A stretch of 64,000 bases of DNA. It comes from Sclerodactyla briareus (Eukaryota > Echinodermata > Holothuroidea > Dendrochirotida > Sclerodactylidae). The first letter of the stretch is position 1; each line of letters opens with the position of its first letter. The stretch is taken from NCBI GenBank assembly GCA_026419785.1, contig JAODTK010004098.1:124001-188000 (forward strand), given 5' to 3'. The notes beneath the pieces were generated by a model. It searched no databases. It was not told the origin of the DNA and was given only the letters and a program-made list of their open reading frames with translations. This document shows, one piece after another, positions 23,949 through 35,690 of the stretch. A program made the translations under genes and the position numbers.

Positions 23949-26900
23949 CTAGGAATATGTCCAACATCAAAAAGTTGGAGAGAACATCGTAATAGGTTTG
24001 ATATGCCTTAATTTCCTTATTCAATTCAATTAGCAGTACCCATGATCCCTCACAAGCTGTGGAGCATTAAGACTGTGTAGAGTGTAGGCAGGGCAAAACA
24101 AAGTCAGTTTCTGAACAGCAAAATTGATGTCTCTAGGCAGATAAGGGTGCTCACCCCACCTCCATTCTTCTCATTTGAATTTGAATCTGGAGGGTTTGAT
24201 CTATCATAACAGCCAAATTGGAATGAGGGAAGAAATGGAAAAACAATATTCCACGTAAGAATCCAATTTTATATGAGAGCAAATATCAAAACATAATACC
24301 AATTTGTGAACATTTTCCCGTACTACATAATCCTCCAGCTCGAATTTTGAGGCTTTCCCAAGGCTTTGAACTATCATTTAACTTTTATGACGGTGGGAAC
24401 CATGTTTCCTCATTGTCACCTCATTCAATGGTTCAACTAGCCACAGGACCTCTATCCATTGTGGCGCACTCATCATATTTGTTGCTTGGGTGGTGTAATC
24501 ATCATGCACAATGGCTGTGAGTCTGATTCTTCCTCACAGGGTTCACAGTAACGGGGGCCCAGGGGCAATTCCCCCCTGAAATACATTAATAACCCCAGGT
24601 TCCTAAGATATTGTATAACCAGGAGCTATTTCGAGAGGCAAATAGACCCTGGGGTCTTCACTTGGTCACATTTGGATGGGCTGTATAATGAATGCAGCAA
24701 GCACTATTTCAATGTTGTTGGCAGACTGACACTTCAGTGTATGTAGTAATGCATGTGAGCTAGGTTTTTAGCCTGTGGGATTGATTTTCTCATTCAAGAG
24801 CCCTAGCCCCTCCGCATGCCGAAGGCAAGAAAGTTGTCAGAGCCCCTAGTCCCTTACCAAAATAATCCCGGGTCCCATGTCAATCCCCAACCAGTGGGCT
24901 AGTTCTTTTGAAAGTACCGTTGGACTTTGATCCCATATTTCGATCCCTGCTTCCTCAGGTTCAGAGTGCAACCACAGGGGGCGGGGGAGGGAGGCAGGGA
25001 AGGGCAACTCACCTGGCCCCCATAATAGTTGCTCTGCCAACCAAATGATTGTTCTCTATTGTTTTGGACCCCTCAAGGGTGCAACTGGAGGTTACCACCC
25101 TTGTTCTGCTTTCCTCTCAAATAATCAAACTGCTCTGATAGCAACTGCAAGGGAAAAAGCCCCTTTCTCAACTTTCATGTGAACCTCACACACACAAATA
25201 TTTCTCATCACTATTTTCCGACCCCACCCCCACATTCAAAATGTGTTGTGCCTTGAGCAGTTGTGAAAAGGTAAACAATAATGTTTGCATGATTTCACAA
25301 TACACTTTGTCCGCAGTTCAATTAGATCGACAGAATATTGCCACGCTGATAAGTCCAATGCAAATATAGTTTTTGATATTACTGTGAGCATATTTTGTTG
25401 GTCTGTAAAGGCACTCAAAAATAAATAATATAATAATCATCATATCTTGTCTTATTATAGCATTTTCCGGGCGAAGACTGCTTCTTGGGTCTTTCACGAT
25501 ATTACCCCTGATCATTAGTGGACTGTCACACCCGTACCATACAACTACACAAACACACCTCTTACTTGTTCTTCTCCCATCGGAGCTCTACCGACTGACT
25601 ATCCCCCTTTCCACTTGGCACTATCCTTCTTCACTGGGTGCCTTGAGAGTTAACCACATGCATATTCCCACTAGAGAAGTACTTGCAATTTAGACGTTTT
25701 TAGCAGTTTCAAATAGTACATCATGCTAGGACAGTCACAAATTATTAACCTGTATCAGGGCTGGAATTAGGTTTCAGGAGGCAGGCCATTTTTCACTTTT
25801 TTCAAGGCACTGATTTTTCAACTGTCAGGCACCAAGGCAAAAATAGAGAACTGTATTGATGTTTCAATGTTGCTATTTTGGGTGGGCACTGGAGGCCACA
25901 TGGCCTTGAAAGAGTGGCAATTTTTAGGAGACACTAAGGCCATAGCCCAAATCCTTTGTGGCCTCGGTTCATTCGCAGCCTTGCTGTATGCACTGTATGC
26001 CTGTGTGAACAGGCTCGGGTGGGCTGGGGGTCAACCGTTGGGATGCCCCGTAGCTCATGATTGGTGCAGCTTTGCCGGGTACCCCTCAGGTGGATGGGTC
26101 AGACCCAGGCCTGGTCACTCCAATGAGTGAGTGAGTATACCCTCCATCATTTAAATGCATGGACGTGTGATTGCATCTTGATGAAGTGTCTGACTTCAGG
26201 CCGCAATATCGGCAAGTATGCCAGAGGCCTCGTCGTGTGTGATGCCTAACAAACACAGGTATTTTGTCCAGAGGTGGCAGTCCTTGCAGTTGCATGGGCG
26301 AGTTCTTATCTGACTTCCTAGTACATCTGGAGAGGTGGCCAGATTGTGTTGTCAGACAGGATTCCAAATAGTGACCCAAATCGATCGGGATTAGTTACAC
26401 CTCTGCCTCGATATCATCTGAGCACTAGTCAACATGTGTTGTCGTCAAGGCAGAACCTCCGAGGCCAAGGCCAAGGCAGGGGCCAGACCATCCGAGGCCA
26501 AGGCGAGGCCGGCAAAGATAGCCTTGAGGCTCCGCAAGTCTTCCAACACTGCTAGTCTGGAATATAAGGCAGTCTCATACACATGAACACACCATCAGGG
26601 TCTGTATGAGTCTTCAGTGGTCTCCCTGAACTTGCACAGTAACAATCAATCAGTTTTAAATAATACATTACACGCTGCCCTAGAAAAAATTGAACTCGAA
26701 GACATTATGATTTATTGGGGAGTCTAGACCCATTACAGCCCACAGTAAATGTGTCAGTGAGTCTGGGGACTGATACATGAATGAAATTTAAAGGCTGATG
26801 GCATGCATAACAATGAACTCAATAACAGATACACCCACACGCACTTATACATGGTTCTCTATCTCTTACTTTTCTACAAGTCTCAATTAAATCTCCATAA

Positions 26901-27351
26901 TCTGTCACTTTTCCCAACAATCATCAAAGACGAGGAATACTCAAGAGGGAGCTCTTGGCGTATCTAACCCTTCATCTCACAATCTAACAGGCATAAGAGG
27001 ACGAAAATGTCGTTGTGAGGCAAGAACACATAGTTTGCTGGCAAAACTGTATACCTGTTCATGACTACTTACGCAGAGCAAACCCAGCTGATATTGTATT
27101 CAGGCAATCAGTTACCTTTGAACGCAACTATCCCCCCCCCTACCCAGCTCCAATGAGCATCGGCACCTGGATAGATCACTTGGTTCCTGCCCTGTGGGTA
27201 CCAGGGATGCGACAAGTGAGCTAGTCATAAAGGAATCTAGTGTCCCTCTCAACCTTGACATCCAGCCTCACATAGCGTCATGCTTGTCCTTTGTTCAATC
27301 AAGGCACAGAATTCTTAGATGGCTACAACTAAACATTAAGGTAATTCTCAC

Positions 27352-27536
27352 TTTGTCTTATCGAAAACACTCTTGGTGTCTGCTGCATGGCATAGTCCAA
27401 GTATTCCACGTTGAGGTTGAGACCCGATGATAGGGGACACTGGTATAGCGCGAGCCCTGGGATACACATTATCATCATAGATGTACTCCACGAGGTAAGT
27501 GGGATTTGTGATGATAATGGCCTGGAAATGGATTCC
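27352..27536 (-). CDS. NIDO-domain-like exon of the nidogen-like gene
   Basis: An open minus-strand block of 185 nt (61 codons plus two bases). It is preceded by a good acceptor (TTATATTCTGCAG) and followed by donor GTGAGA. The peptide starts GIHFQAIIITNPTYLVEYIY and ends with GILGLCHAADTKSVF. Known NIDO domains have a core of the type NTFQA-V-A then TY-I-LY, followed about 25 residues later by a G-F-C-x-A-D segment. Both parts are seen here in the right order and spacing, with GLC-AAD matching the second. Identification is by motif memory, not by a search. The frame is intact across the exon. The first half of the domain should lie on an upstream exon at higher coordinates, which I did not find. 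Confidence 0.5.
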
Positions 27537-29639
27537 CTGCAGAATATAACAAAGAAGAGATCTCTTTTAGTTCCTTTTTAATATTGGCGAATCATTTTAC
27601 CAGATCCTCCTTGTTGGTTAATTTAATATATTCACTCCAAATGCAGCTGGTTGAAGTATAGGTTGATCTATTGATAGATTCAAAGAATGATCAAGTCATC
27701 AACATGTTTTTAGGATGTAAGAGTATAATCATCTTTTTTTCGAAAATATAATCAAAAGTAAAAAAGTATTCAGGCAAAAAATTCTTCCCGTGTTTAAACG
27801 GCATGTAATAGGATACCAATGTTCTGCTACAAGGCAGAAGGGGGATTTGGGGAGGGGAAGGGGAGGGTCCCAAATTTCTTTAGGAGGCATGGAGAAGGGT
27901 GGCTGAGATGAAAAAATTTGGATTAGTATGCATGGACGTAGCTTTCCTCTGAATTGTTCAAAGTCTGGTTACAATGAAATGACTTTCACTAAATGACCCT
28001 GCCCAAAATTCCTGAACACCCCCAATGACCCTCTACTCCCACCCACCCACTCACCTCCCATCTATCTTCCATGGATGGTTTGTATCCAGAACAAACTGCG
28101 CCATCCGATGGTGGCACTCCCGCTTAGTCTCCCTACCTTTGCTGGATAACCTTCAGCGTGCACCAAGTTTGCAACTACTGAATCCACCACGGCAACGTAC
28201 CCCTAGCCCCCCTCCCCCCTTTGTGCCGTTGCCATTTTTTCCAGGGCAATTTGGATTCAAAACTAGGTCCACACTCATTTATCCCAATAACACTCCTTAG
28301 GCTTCAAAGGTATGCTGAAGACTACCAAAATAAATCATCCCTTACCGGGTATTGATCACATCCCACCCTGAAGTTCCAGGCACACTACCATTTCAATGGT
28401 TTTAATATAAACACCACCATCCAAAACTCAAGTAAAGTGCTGTAAACTGCCGATTACCTTCAGCAAACCTGCCAGAGTATCCTTGGAGTGAGGTAATTTA
28501 GCTAGTCCCATGCAGCCATTATTTAGATTTTGCTATTGGCTATGGACTGGTCAATCAATGGCTACCAGATGTGGCCATACCATAATCAGGCAAGTGGTGG
28601 CTACTACCTATGCCCGACTGGTAGCTAGAACCCAACGCACAACAGCATCTTGTCTTATTCACTTATGTTATCAGTAGTATTTGAAATAAAAGTTTAGAAT
28701 TGCAAAAACTGCAGAGCCTCAATATGTATAATTTGCCAATCCCCAGGGGTCATGACAGCCTGAACCCTTCTAAACAAGCGATCGCCCCCGAGTGTCTCGC
28801 CTGGTTGCGCGATCCTTATTTCTTCTTTTAGTCACATGCAAACAATTAACAAGGCATTCCATTGTTGCTTTATTCCAATACCTCTTAAATATTTCAACAT
28901 TCATTGCCATCATTGACTACACCCCTTGATCTACCTACTGTACCCTCCCATGATAAACCAATACTTACTTGAGTTAATGTTCCCTTCGATTACTGATCGT
29001 CAAACAATGTACTGGACCCTAAATCTATAAAGTTTATCCTATATCTCATCAAGAGTATGCCCTTTTAATACATCTATCTACTTCCATCAACTCCCCCTAT
29101 GAGTTCACACCCCCACACCTCTCACATCCCCTGTCTAGAATGGAATATGCCATCTAATTAGGCTTCCGGCAGAGTCATGCAGGCCCTACTGCTGAAGCTA
29201 TGACGTTATATTAGTATACAAAGAGTTACCCTCCCTCCCCCCATCTCACCACACCAGAGCTACTGCAGTTACACCTGACCCTTCATCTTGAATAGGTGCC
29301 TGAGAGTAAGTAAACAAATGACGAGTGTTTACACTTTCTATGGTCAGTGTAGGGGGCCCAGAAGAGGTTATGACAGGCTGAGTGAACCTCAAGTACAAAG
29401 CAGGTTTTGACAGGGATGCAATCTGTGTCTGTCACAGATGGGAATACTAGTTATGATGATGGAAATAACATGCCTAGGGGTTGAACCTGATAAAACCATT
29501 TTGTTATTGATATCATGCTATAATAATATGTTTCAGCATCATGGCTGTTTCAGCTAGGGTGCCCCAAGACTAACCATTCTTAAAATGGTATCGTACAGTC
29601 TCTGGCGCTTGTTGCAGTAAATGTTATTATTTGACAGTT
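27537..29639. other. Non-coding stretch upstream of the NIDO-like exon
   Basis: No further NIDO exon or signal peptide was recognised. A good donor (GTGAGT) at about 28058 on the minus strand follows a short open stretch, but the peptide matches nothing I know. Includes one copy of repeat R3 at 28776-28880. Confidence 0.4.
28776..28880 (+). repeat. Dispersed repeat family R3, copy 1
   Basis: GAGTGTCTCGCCTGGTTGCG, CGATCCTTATTTC, CACATGCAAACAATTAACAA and TTGTTGCTTTATT correspond in order to the copy at 43850-43945. Confidence 0.6.
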
Positions 29640-32600
29640 TTTGGTCCATAAGTTACCTTGAATGACCTTTGATGATGACATAAAGTTTTTATGACAAAGT
29701 AGAGTCCCGATCAAAGCGGGAGTTGGTCTTCTCCATAAAGCACACAAGGTCTATCACTATCCAAAAATACAAAACAACCGGGGAAGTTTCCTTCTACACA
29801 TTTATTCAAGACGCAAACCTTTACCACATGACACGGTCACAGACGGTCAAATTGAGTCAGAGGTCACACACATGCAGGTCAACAATTATATCACAATGGT
29901 GCACCTTCCCACCTTCACATGATATTGAATTCTCATTCTCCGATCATGGCCGAACACATCTTTTGACCCTAATTGACCTGAAGACCTTAATAAGTGACAT
30001 GGAGTTTTTATGAAAATTGTACTCTCCCTTGATACAAATCCACTCCTAGGAGCATTTTGGCACTTCGGATGAACATGGCCCATGCTATGTTGCCAAAAAG
30101 TACCAAAAATCAGTTTTTTACCCCTACGGACCTTTGATGACCTTCAATGACATGACGGTTTGTATACAAATGTTACTCTCTATGTGATGCATCCACTGTA
30201 GAAGCAATTGCATTTCCATGAACACGCCTAATTTATTGTCTAAAAAAGCTATTAATTAAACTTTGAACCCTTATAACTAAACTACTACAAAGTTGCGTAT
30301 CCTATCGAAGCGGGAGTTGGTTTCCTCCATGAAGTACACCAAGTGCTTCACATACCCAAAAATAATTAGTTTCTATTTTTTTTTTTGCCCGTAACTCCTT
30401 AAATAAGCACATTATTCAAGACTCAACCTTTAACCACAATGCACCACCCGACCAGAGTTCAATTGAGGTCAGGTTCACACACATGCAGGTCACAATTATA
30501 ATCCAATGGTGAACCTTCCAGCCTTCAACAATTTCAATTCTAATTCTCCGATTATGGCCAGAAAACAGTTTTTTGACCCCTAATGCCCTTGAATGACTTT
30601 AAATACCTGGCAGTTTTTTATAAAATTGTAACTCTCCATGTGATACATCCCCTCCTAGGACATTTTGCATTCTGATGAAACATGCCGTCTATTATTTGCC
30701 GAAAAAGACTAAAATCAGTTTTTTATACCGCCTACGTGACCTTTGATGACCTTCAATCAATACAAGACGGTTTTTATCAAAATTGTTACTCTCTATGTGT
30801 GCAATCCACTGCTAAAGCAATATTGCCTTCCAATGAACACTCCTAATTTTATTGCAAAAAGCTCATAAATTAAACTTGACCCCTTGTACTACCAAGTATG
30901 CGTCGATCGAAGCGGGATTTGGTCTACTCCATGACGTACACCACAAGGTCTATCACATATCCAAATAATTAGTTTCTATTTTTTTTGCCCGTAACTAACT
31001 ACACTCCTTCAAATGCACATTTATTCAAGAACCCACCTTTAACCACATGACCACCACAGAGGTCAAATTGAGGTCAGAGTCACCCACATGCAGGTCAACA
31101 ATTATATCACAATGGTCACTTCCAGCCTTCACAGATATTATTCACTTTCTCCGATTATGGCCAGAAAAAACTTTTCTTAATTTGACCCCTAAGTGACCTT
31201 GAAACCTTTAATACATGGCAGTTTTTATGAAAATTGTACTCTCCATGGGCTACATCCACTCCTAGGAGCATTTTGCATTCTGATTAACATGCCCAGTGGT
31301 ATTGCCAAAAAGTACTAAATCGTTTTTTACCCCTACTGACCTTTGGATGACCGTTAAAAATGACATGACTTTTTATAAACATTTGTTACACTCCTGTGAT
31401 GCATCCACTCTAGAAGCATATTGCATTTCAAGACACGCCTGATGTTATTGGCGAAATAAGCTATTAAAATAAACTTTGAATCCTTGTAACTAACAAAGTA
31501 GCGTCCGATCGAAGGCGGGAGTTGGTTTCCTCCATGTACACACAAAAGGTCTACACATATCCAAAAATAAAGTTTCTATTTTTTTTTTTGCCCGTAACTA
31601 CTCCTTAAATAAGCACTTTTATTCAACACTCAACCGTTAAAAAACCACATGACCACCTGCACAGAGTCAAATTGAGGTCAGAGGTCCACACAAATGCGAT
31701 CACAATTTATCATCACATGGTTGAAGCTTCCAGCCTTCACAGATATTCAATTCTCCATTATGGCCAGAAAACAGTTTTTTGACCCCTAAGTGACCTTGAA
31801 TGACCTTAATGACATGGCGGTTTTTTAGAAAATTGGTAACTCTCCATGTGAATACATCCACTCCTAGGAGCATTGATGCATTCGCTTAACCATGCCAGTG
31901 CTATTGCCAAAAGTAACTAAAATCAAGTTTTTTTTAACCCCTACGGACCTTTGATGACCTTTAATTACATGACGGTTTTTATTTTTTTTATAAAAATTTG
32001 TTACTCTCCATGTGATGCATCCACTCCTAGAAGCATATTGCATTCCAATGACCCTGCCCAATTTTTGCGAAAAAGGTATAAATGAACTTTTGACCCCTTG
32101 TAACTACCAAAGTAATTCTCCGATCGATGCGGGAAGTTGGTTTCCCCTCCATGAAGCGCCCACAAAGTCCTATCACGATCCAAATGACATTTCCATTTTC
32201 TTTTGCCCGTAACTTCTTAAATAGCACATTTATATTCAGGACTCAACCTTTAACCACACATGACCACCCGACAGAGGTCAAATTGAGGTCAGAGGTCACC
32301 CACATGCAGGTCACCAATTTATCACAATGGTGACCTTCTCCATCCTTCACATATATTCAATTCTCCGTTATGGCCAGAAAACAGATTTTTTGCCCCCTAA
32401 GTGACTTTAAATGACCTTTAATATACATGCATTTTTTAGAAAATTGTAACTAACTCTCCATTTGTACATCCCCCACTCCTAGGAGCATTTTGCATTCTGA
32501 GGAACAGCCCAGTGCATTGCCAAAAAGTACAAAATCATTTATTATTACCCCTACATGACCTTTGTGACCTTTAATGCCATTACGGTTTTTATAAAAATGT

Positions 32601-33020
32601 TACTCTCCAGTGATGCATCCACTCCTAGAAGCTATTGCATTCCAATAAACCGCCCCAATGTTATTGCGAAAAAGCTTTAAATTAAACTTTGAACCCCCTT
32701 GTAACTACCAAAGTAATGTTCCGATCGAAGCGGAGTTGGCTCTCCTCCATAAAGCCACAAAGGTCTATCACAGATCCGAAACTACCCCCAGTTTCTATGG
32801 TTTTTTTTTGCCTGTACCAACCTCCCTTAAATAAGGCACATTTATTCAAGACTCAACCTTTAACCAATGACCACCCGACAGAGGTCAATTGAGGTCGAGG
32901 TCACACACCAGTGCAGGTCAACAATTATAATCACTGAATGGTGAACCTTCCAGCCTTCACGGATTTTCAATTTTCCCATTATGGCCAGAAAAAAGTTTTT
33001 GACCCCTAATGACCTTGGAA
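29640..33020 (+). repeat. Satellite array A, about 600-bp monomer, 5-6 copies
   Basis: The landmark GCGGGAGTTGG recurs at about 29717, 30311, 30913, 31515, 32129 and 32730, a period of 594-613 bp. Other landmarks keep the same spacing, for example TTTTTTTTGCCCGTAACT, GAGGTCAAATTGAGGTCA, TCTCCGATTATGGCCAG and CATCCACTCCTAGGAGCA. Copies differ largely by one-base indels. Each monomer holds two related blocks about 150-157 bp apart, both around ACTCTCCATGTGAT-CATCC. It is dense in AGGTCA/TGACCT words. No frame stays open, so it is non-coding. Confidence 0.9.
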
Positions 33021-33560
33021 TGATTAGTAGCATTAAATAACCTCTGGGGCCCTCGTCCCTACTGTAAAATTCATTGGGACTATAGATAAAAACCCTCTCC
33101 CTCCACCAAGTTTCGTCAAAATCCAACAAACTTCAAACTTTCAAAAATACGCAGAAATGATGGCAAATTAGAAAAGACTTACTTGCAATATCTGCCCGGA
33201 AATCTGAGCGATTTTCGTGTCCTCTTCTAGTTGTTATGAATACCCCTGAAACGCATCACCAATGCATCTACCGATCAAGAGATATCTTCTACACAAGCTT
33301 CCAGGCCAATTTTCAATTAATATGCAAAATTTTATGCAAATGAGAATGGTCTTGGGTGAAAAGTGGATGCACTATCGGCAACTCTTTTCACCGCGCACCT
33401 CCACAGAGGGTCCCAGCATGATGGCTTCTAAATCTTTCTACTGTTTCGGAGATAGCTAACCAACCGCACAGACTGACGGACGACAGACAGACGACCACAC
33501 ACAACAAGTGAACACGATGTCTCTCCTTGAACAAGTTCAGGCTCGACATAAAAAAAAACC
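33021..33560 (+). repeat. Tail sequence following array A
   Basis: After the last monomer the sequence changes to a block with CCAAGTTTCGTCAAAATCCA, a sugar-like simple region GACGGACGACAGACAGACGA, CACACACAACAAG, then ATGTCTCTCCTTGAACAAGT and an A-rich end. The final part (CA-rich run, then TGTCTC-CTT/CC, then AAGTTCAG, then A-rich) resembles the end of the block that follows array B at 47540-47718, suggesting both arrays carry the same downstream piece. Confidence 0.4.
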
Positions 33561-34471
33561 TCCTAAAAAGTGCACAAATCAATTGTTCTGATCGAAATGA
33601 TGACATGGCATATTCAGTGGACTTAATTTTTCATAAGATGGAAAGAATTAACATCTACTTGAATTCTCCTTTAAAAGAATTTCGGCAAGAGGAATCCTTC
33701 AACTCTACTACTCTCCCTTTCTTCTGTTGAGTTATCAGCCAATAAATGGGTCATTTCCCTGGTCCCAAAATACAATCAAATTTGTCACCCACCAAAGCTC
33801 AGACTTCGGACGTCCCTGGCCCCGTTCTCATTTACTACTACTAACCCTCCTCCTCTGTGCGTTCATTAAGTCCTGCCAACTGGCTAACCTGACCAAGATA
33901 ACATCCCTCATGGACGGTGATAAAGAAAAGACTCTTACTAGCACAGGCTCAATAAACGTCAGCCATTTTGAGGCAGCAGCATGCGCTTTAACAACGATCT
34001 TCTGCTTCATGCTTTAATACTGTAAAAGGTAAAAGCCCTATTTTAATTATGCTCCTGCTAATTGCATCCTACTGATTGACGTGGATGCATTAACTAATTA
34101 AAGTGACCTACATATATGTACACTCGCAATTTCAAATTGTCCCAGGCATGATCTACAGTGGGGGCCAGGATGGATTCAGCCGCACCCACTAAATTCCCTA
34201 CCAAATAAATTTTGATAGGATGTATAAATGAGAAGCTCAATGCCCTTGGCAGCTAGGAGAGCCTTTCTGATGATCTGAGACTGTTTCCACATGAAGTTAC
34301 TTTCAGAGCCTGTTTAGGATGTTCCTGACCTTTTCAGAGCCTTTTAGGCTGTTACTTGACCTTGTATACTACTTTTCAACATTTTATAGGATAGAGCCGC
34401 AATAGCAGCCACATGCTGCTGTGACGACTATACTCCCAAACATAGCTCACTTTGCACTAATCTACACTCCC

Positions 34472-35298
34472 CTACCGTATTCATTCCGCTAATTGCGCCC
34501 ATCTCCCGTAAGCGCCCACCCCACTTTTTTGCAAAGTCTTGGTGGAATAATAAAGTCTTTAGTGCGGGCCGATAACCTAAATTATTTTCCTCCGTTTGCA
34601 TGCCAGCATTAGGCACAGCACTTTGCTCGATTCACTGCGAGTACATACAGCCATACACCATACCAAACAACGTGGTATTAAAACCGAATCGCTCGGCACT
34701 ATAGCCATCGCCGCTCCGCGATAACGATGTTGTGGCCTGTGATCGCGTAGACATACATAGACGGTACTCATTCATGAATTATTCGAGTGGTTCAACAATT
34801 ACACTGGATACAACGATTATAATAAATAATAATTTCAGCAATGATTTTCCACTTTCACAATCAAATTCCAGGCCGTGTCTCGCTCGGTATCCATGCCAAA
34901 TCGAGGCAATGTTTAGGTGTCATGCAGTTATGTCCGTGTATTACCATATGCCCATTCCGTACTTAGCTGTTATATGTATCGCGCAGATGCACAGCATATC
35001 AACTAGTTTGTTACTCTTAATGAACGATCTTTTTTTTCTGTGAGTTTTAAATTTATCGGAAGGGGGGGGGGCGGGGGGCGGGTAGGGAGGGGAGGATACA
35101 CTGCTTGGAGAAATAGCAAGACATCGTTGCTTCAACTTTTTTTTTCTCTGTCCGATACTTTTGAATGTGTGTTTTACGTACAGTCTCAGTCCCGCAAAAA
35201 TACACCAAACAAATATAATCGGTTAAAGTTATACTCTCGTAAGCGCCCATCCTGAAACTTCGCAAGCGCCCTGGGCGTTAGCGGAATGAATACGGTAG
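34472..35298 (+). mobile_element. Terminal-inverted-repeat element, long copy (827 bp)
   Basis: Left end CTACCGTATTCATTCCGCTA; the right end is its reverse complement (TAGCGGAATGAATACGGTAG). Just inside, both ends carry GCGCCC-rich stretches (CGTAAGCGCCCA, GCGCCCTGGGCG). No transposase frame was recognised, so it is non-autonomous. A clear target duplication was not found. A shorter relative lies at 63471-63850. Confidence 0.7.
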
Positions 35299-35334
35299 TA
35301 TATTACAAGGGAACACTCTTCTTCTTTTTTTAAA

Positions 35335-35690
35335 TATGCTTCACGGGCAAGGATCAAACCCAATCAAGGCCTGGCGAGGTGCGGACCTGGAGACCGCATG
35401 TTTTTGCCAAGTGTGAATCCCTCACCAGGCACACGGAACAAGGTATTGCCTCTTCGGCACTCCTTATTGTGGGGGTATTCCCCACGCAAAGGCACCTTTG
35501 CAAATAGCCTATCTCTCGATAGTCCCTACTCTAGCTATTCCCTTGTGCTGAGCGCTCAGTGAGAAGGCAACCGGTAGTATAGGTAACATTTTAAAGTCTT
35601 CATTATACCTGAAACCGAGTTTCGAACTCCGATCTCCCATGCGCAAGGCCAACGCTCTGCTTTTGTGCCAACCACGCCGGGAAACTTGGC
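35335..35690 (-). mobile_element. tRNA-derived SINE, copy 2
   Basis: On the minus strand the head reads GGCGTGGTTGGCACAAAAGC, then GGAGTTCGAAACTC, matching RNA polymerase III A and B boxes. The body then reads GGTTGCCTTCTCACTGAGCG, CGAAGAGGCAATACCTTGTT and GCGGTCTCCAGGTCCGCACC, in the same order as copy 1 at 11943-12390. The two copies differ at many positions, so insertion is old. No clear target duplication was noted. Confidence 0.6.

Larger units (their letters stand above)
2585..27536 (-). other. Nidogen-like gene locus, partial
   Basis: This entry groups the minus-strand exons listed separately below. Order in transcription: NIDO-like exon (27.4 kb), end of NIDO (23.9 kb), G2F barrel (13.3 kb), probable second G2F exon (12.6 kb), then four EGF-like exons (9.3, 6.7, 5.2, 2.6 kb). 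NIDO followed by G2F followed by EGF repeats is the order known for nidogens, secreted basement-membrane linkers that bind laminin and collagen IV. Introns run from about 1.4 to 10 kb. Not found: the signal peptide, the first half of NIDO, the EGF domain expected between NIDO and G2F, and the C-terminal thyroglobulin and YWTD modules, which would lie left of the window. Hemicentin also carries G2F plus EGF repeats and is the main alternative. The NIDO-like exons and the GDG-type, non-calcium-binding EGF repeats favour nidogen. Confidence 0.6.

Noticed and set aside
28058-28160. Minus-strand donor GTGAGT after a short open stretch, considered as an upstream NIDO exon
   Set aside because: The peptide (AQFVLDTNHPWKIDG) does not resemble NIDO and there is no usable acceptor.
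29640-33020. CRISPR-like or coding repeat interpretation of the 600-bp array
   Set aside because: The repeats are long, contiguous and without unique spacers or open frames, in clearly eukaryotic DNA. A satellite array is the simpler reading.
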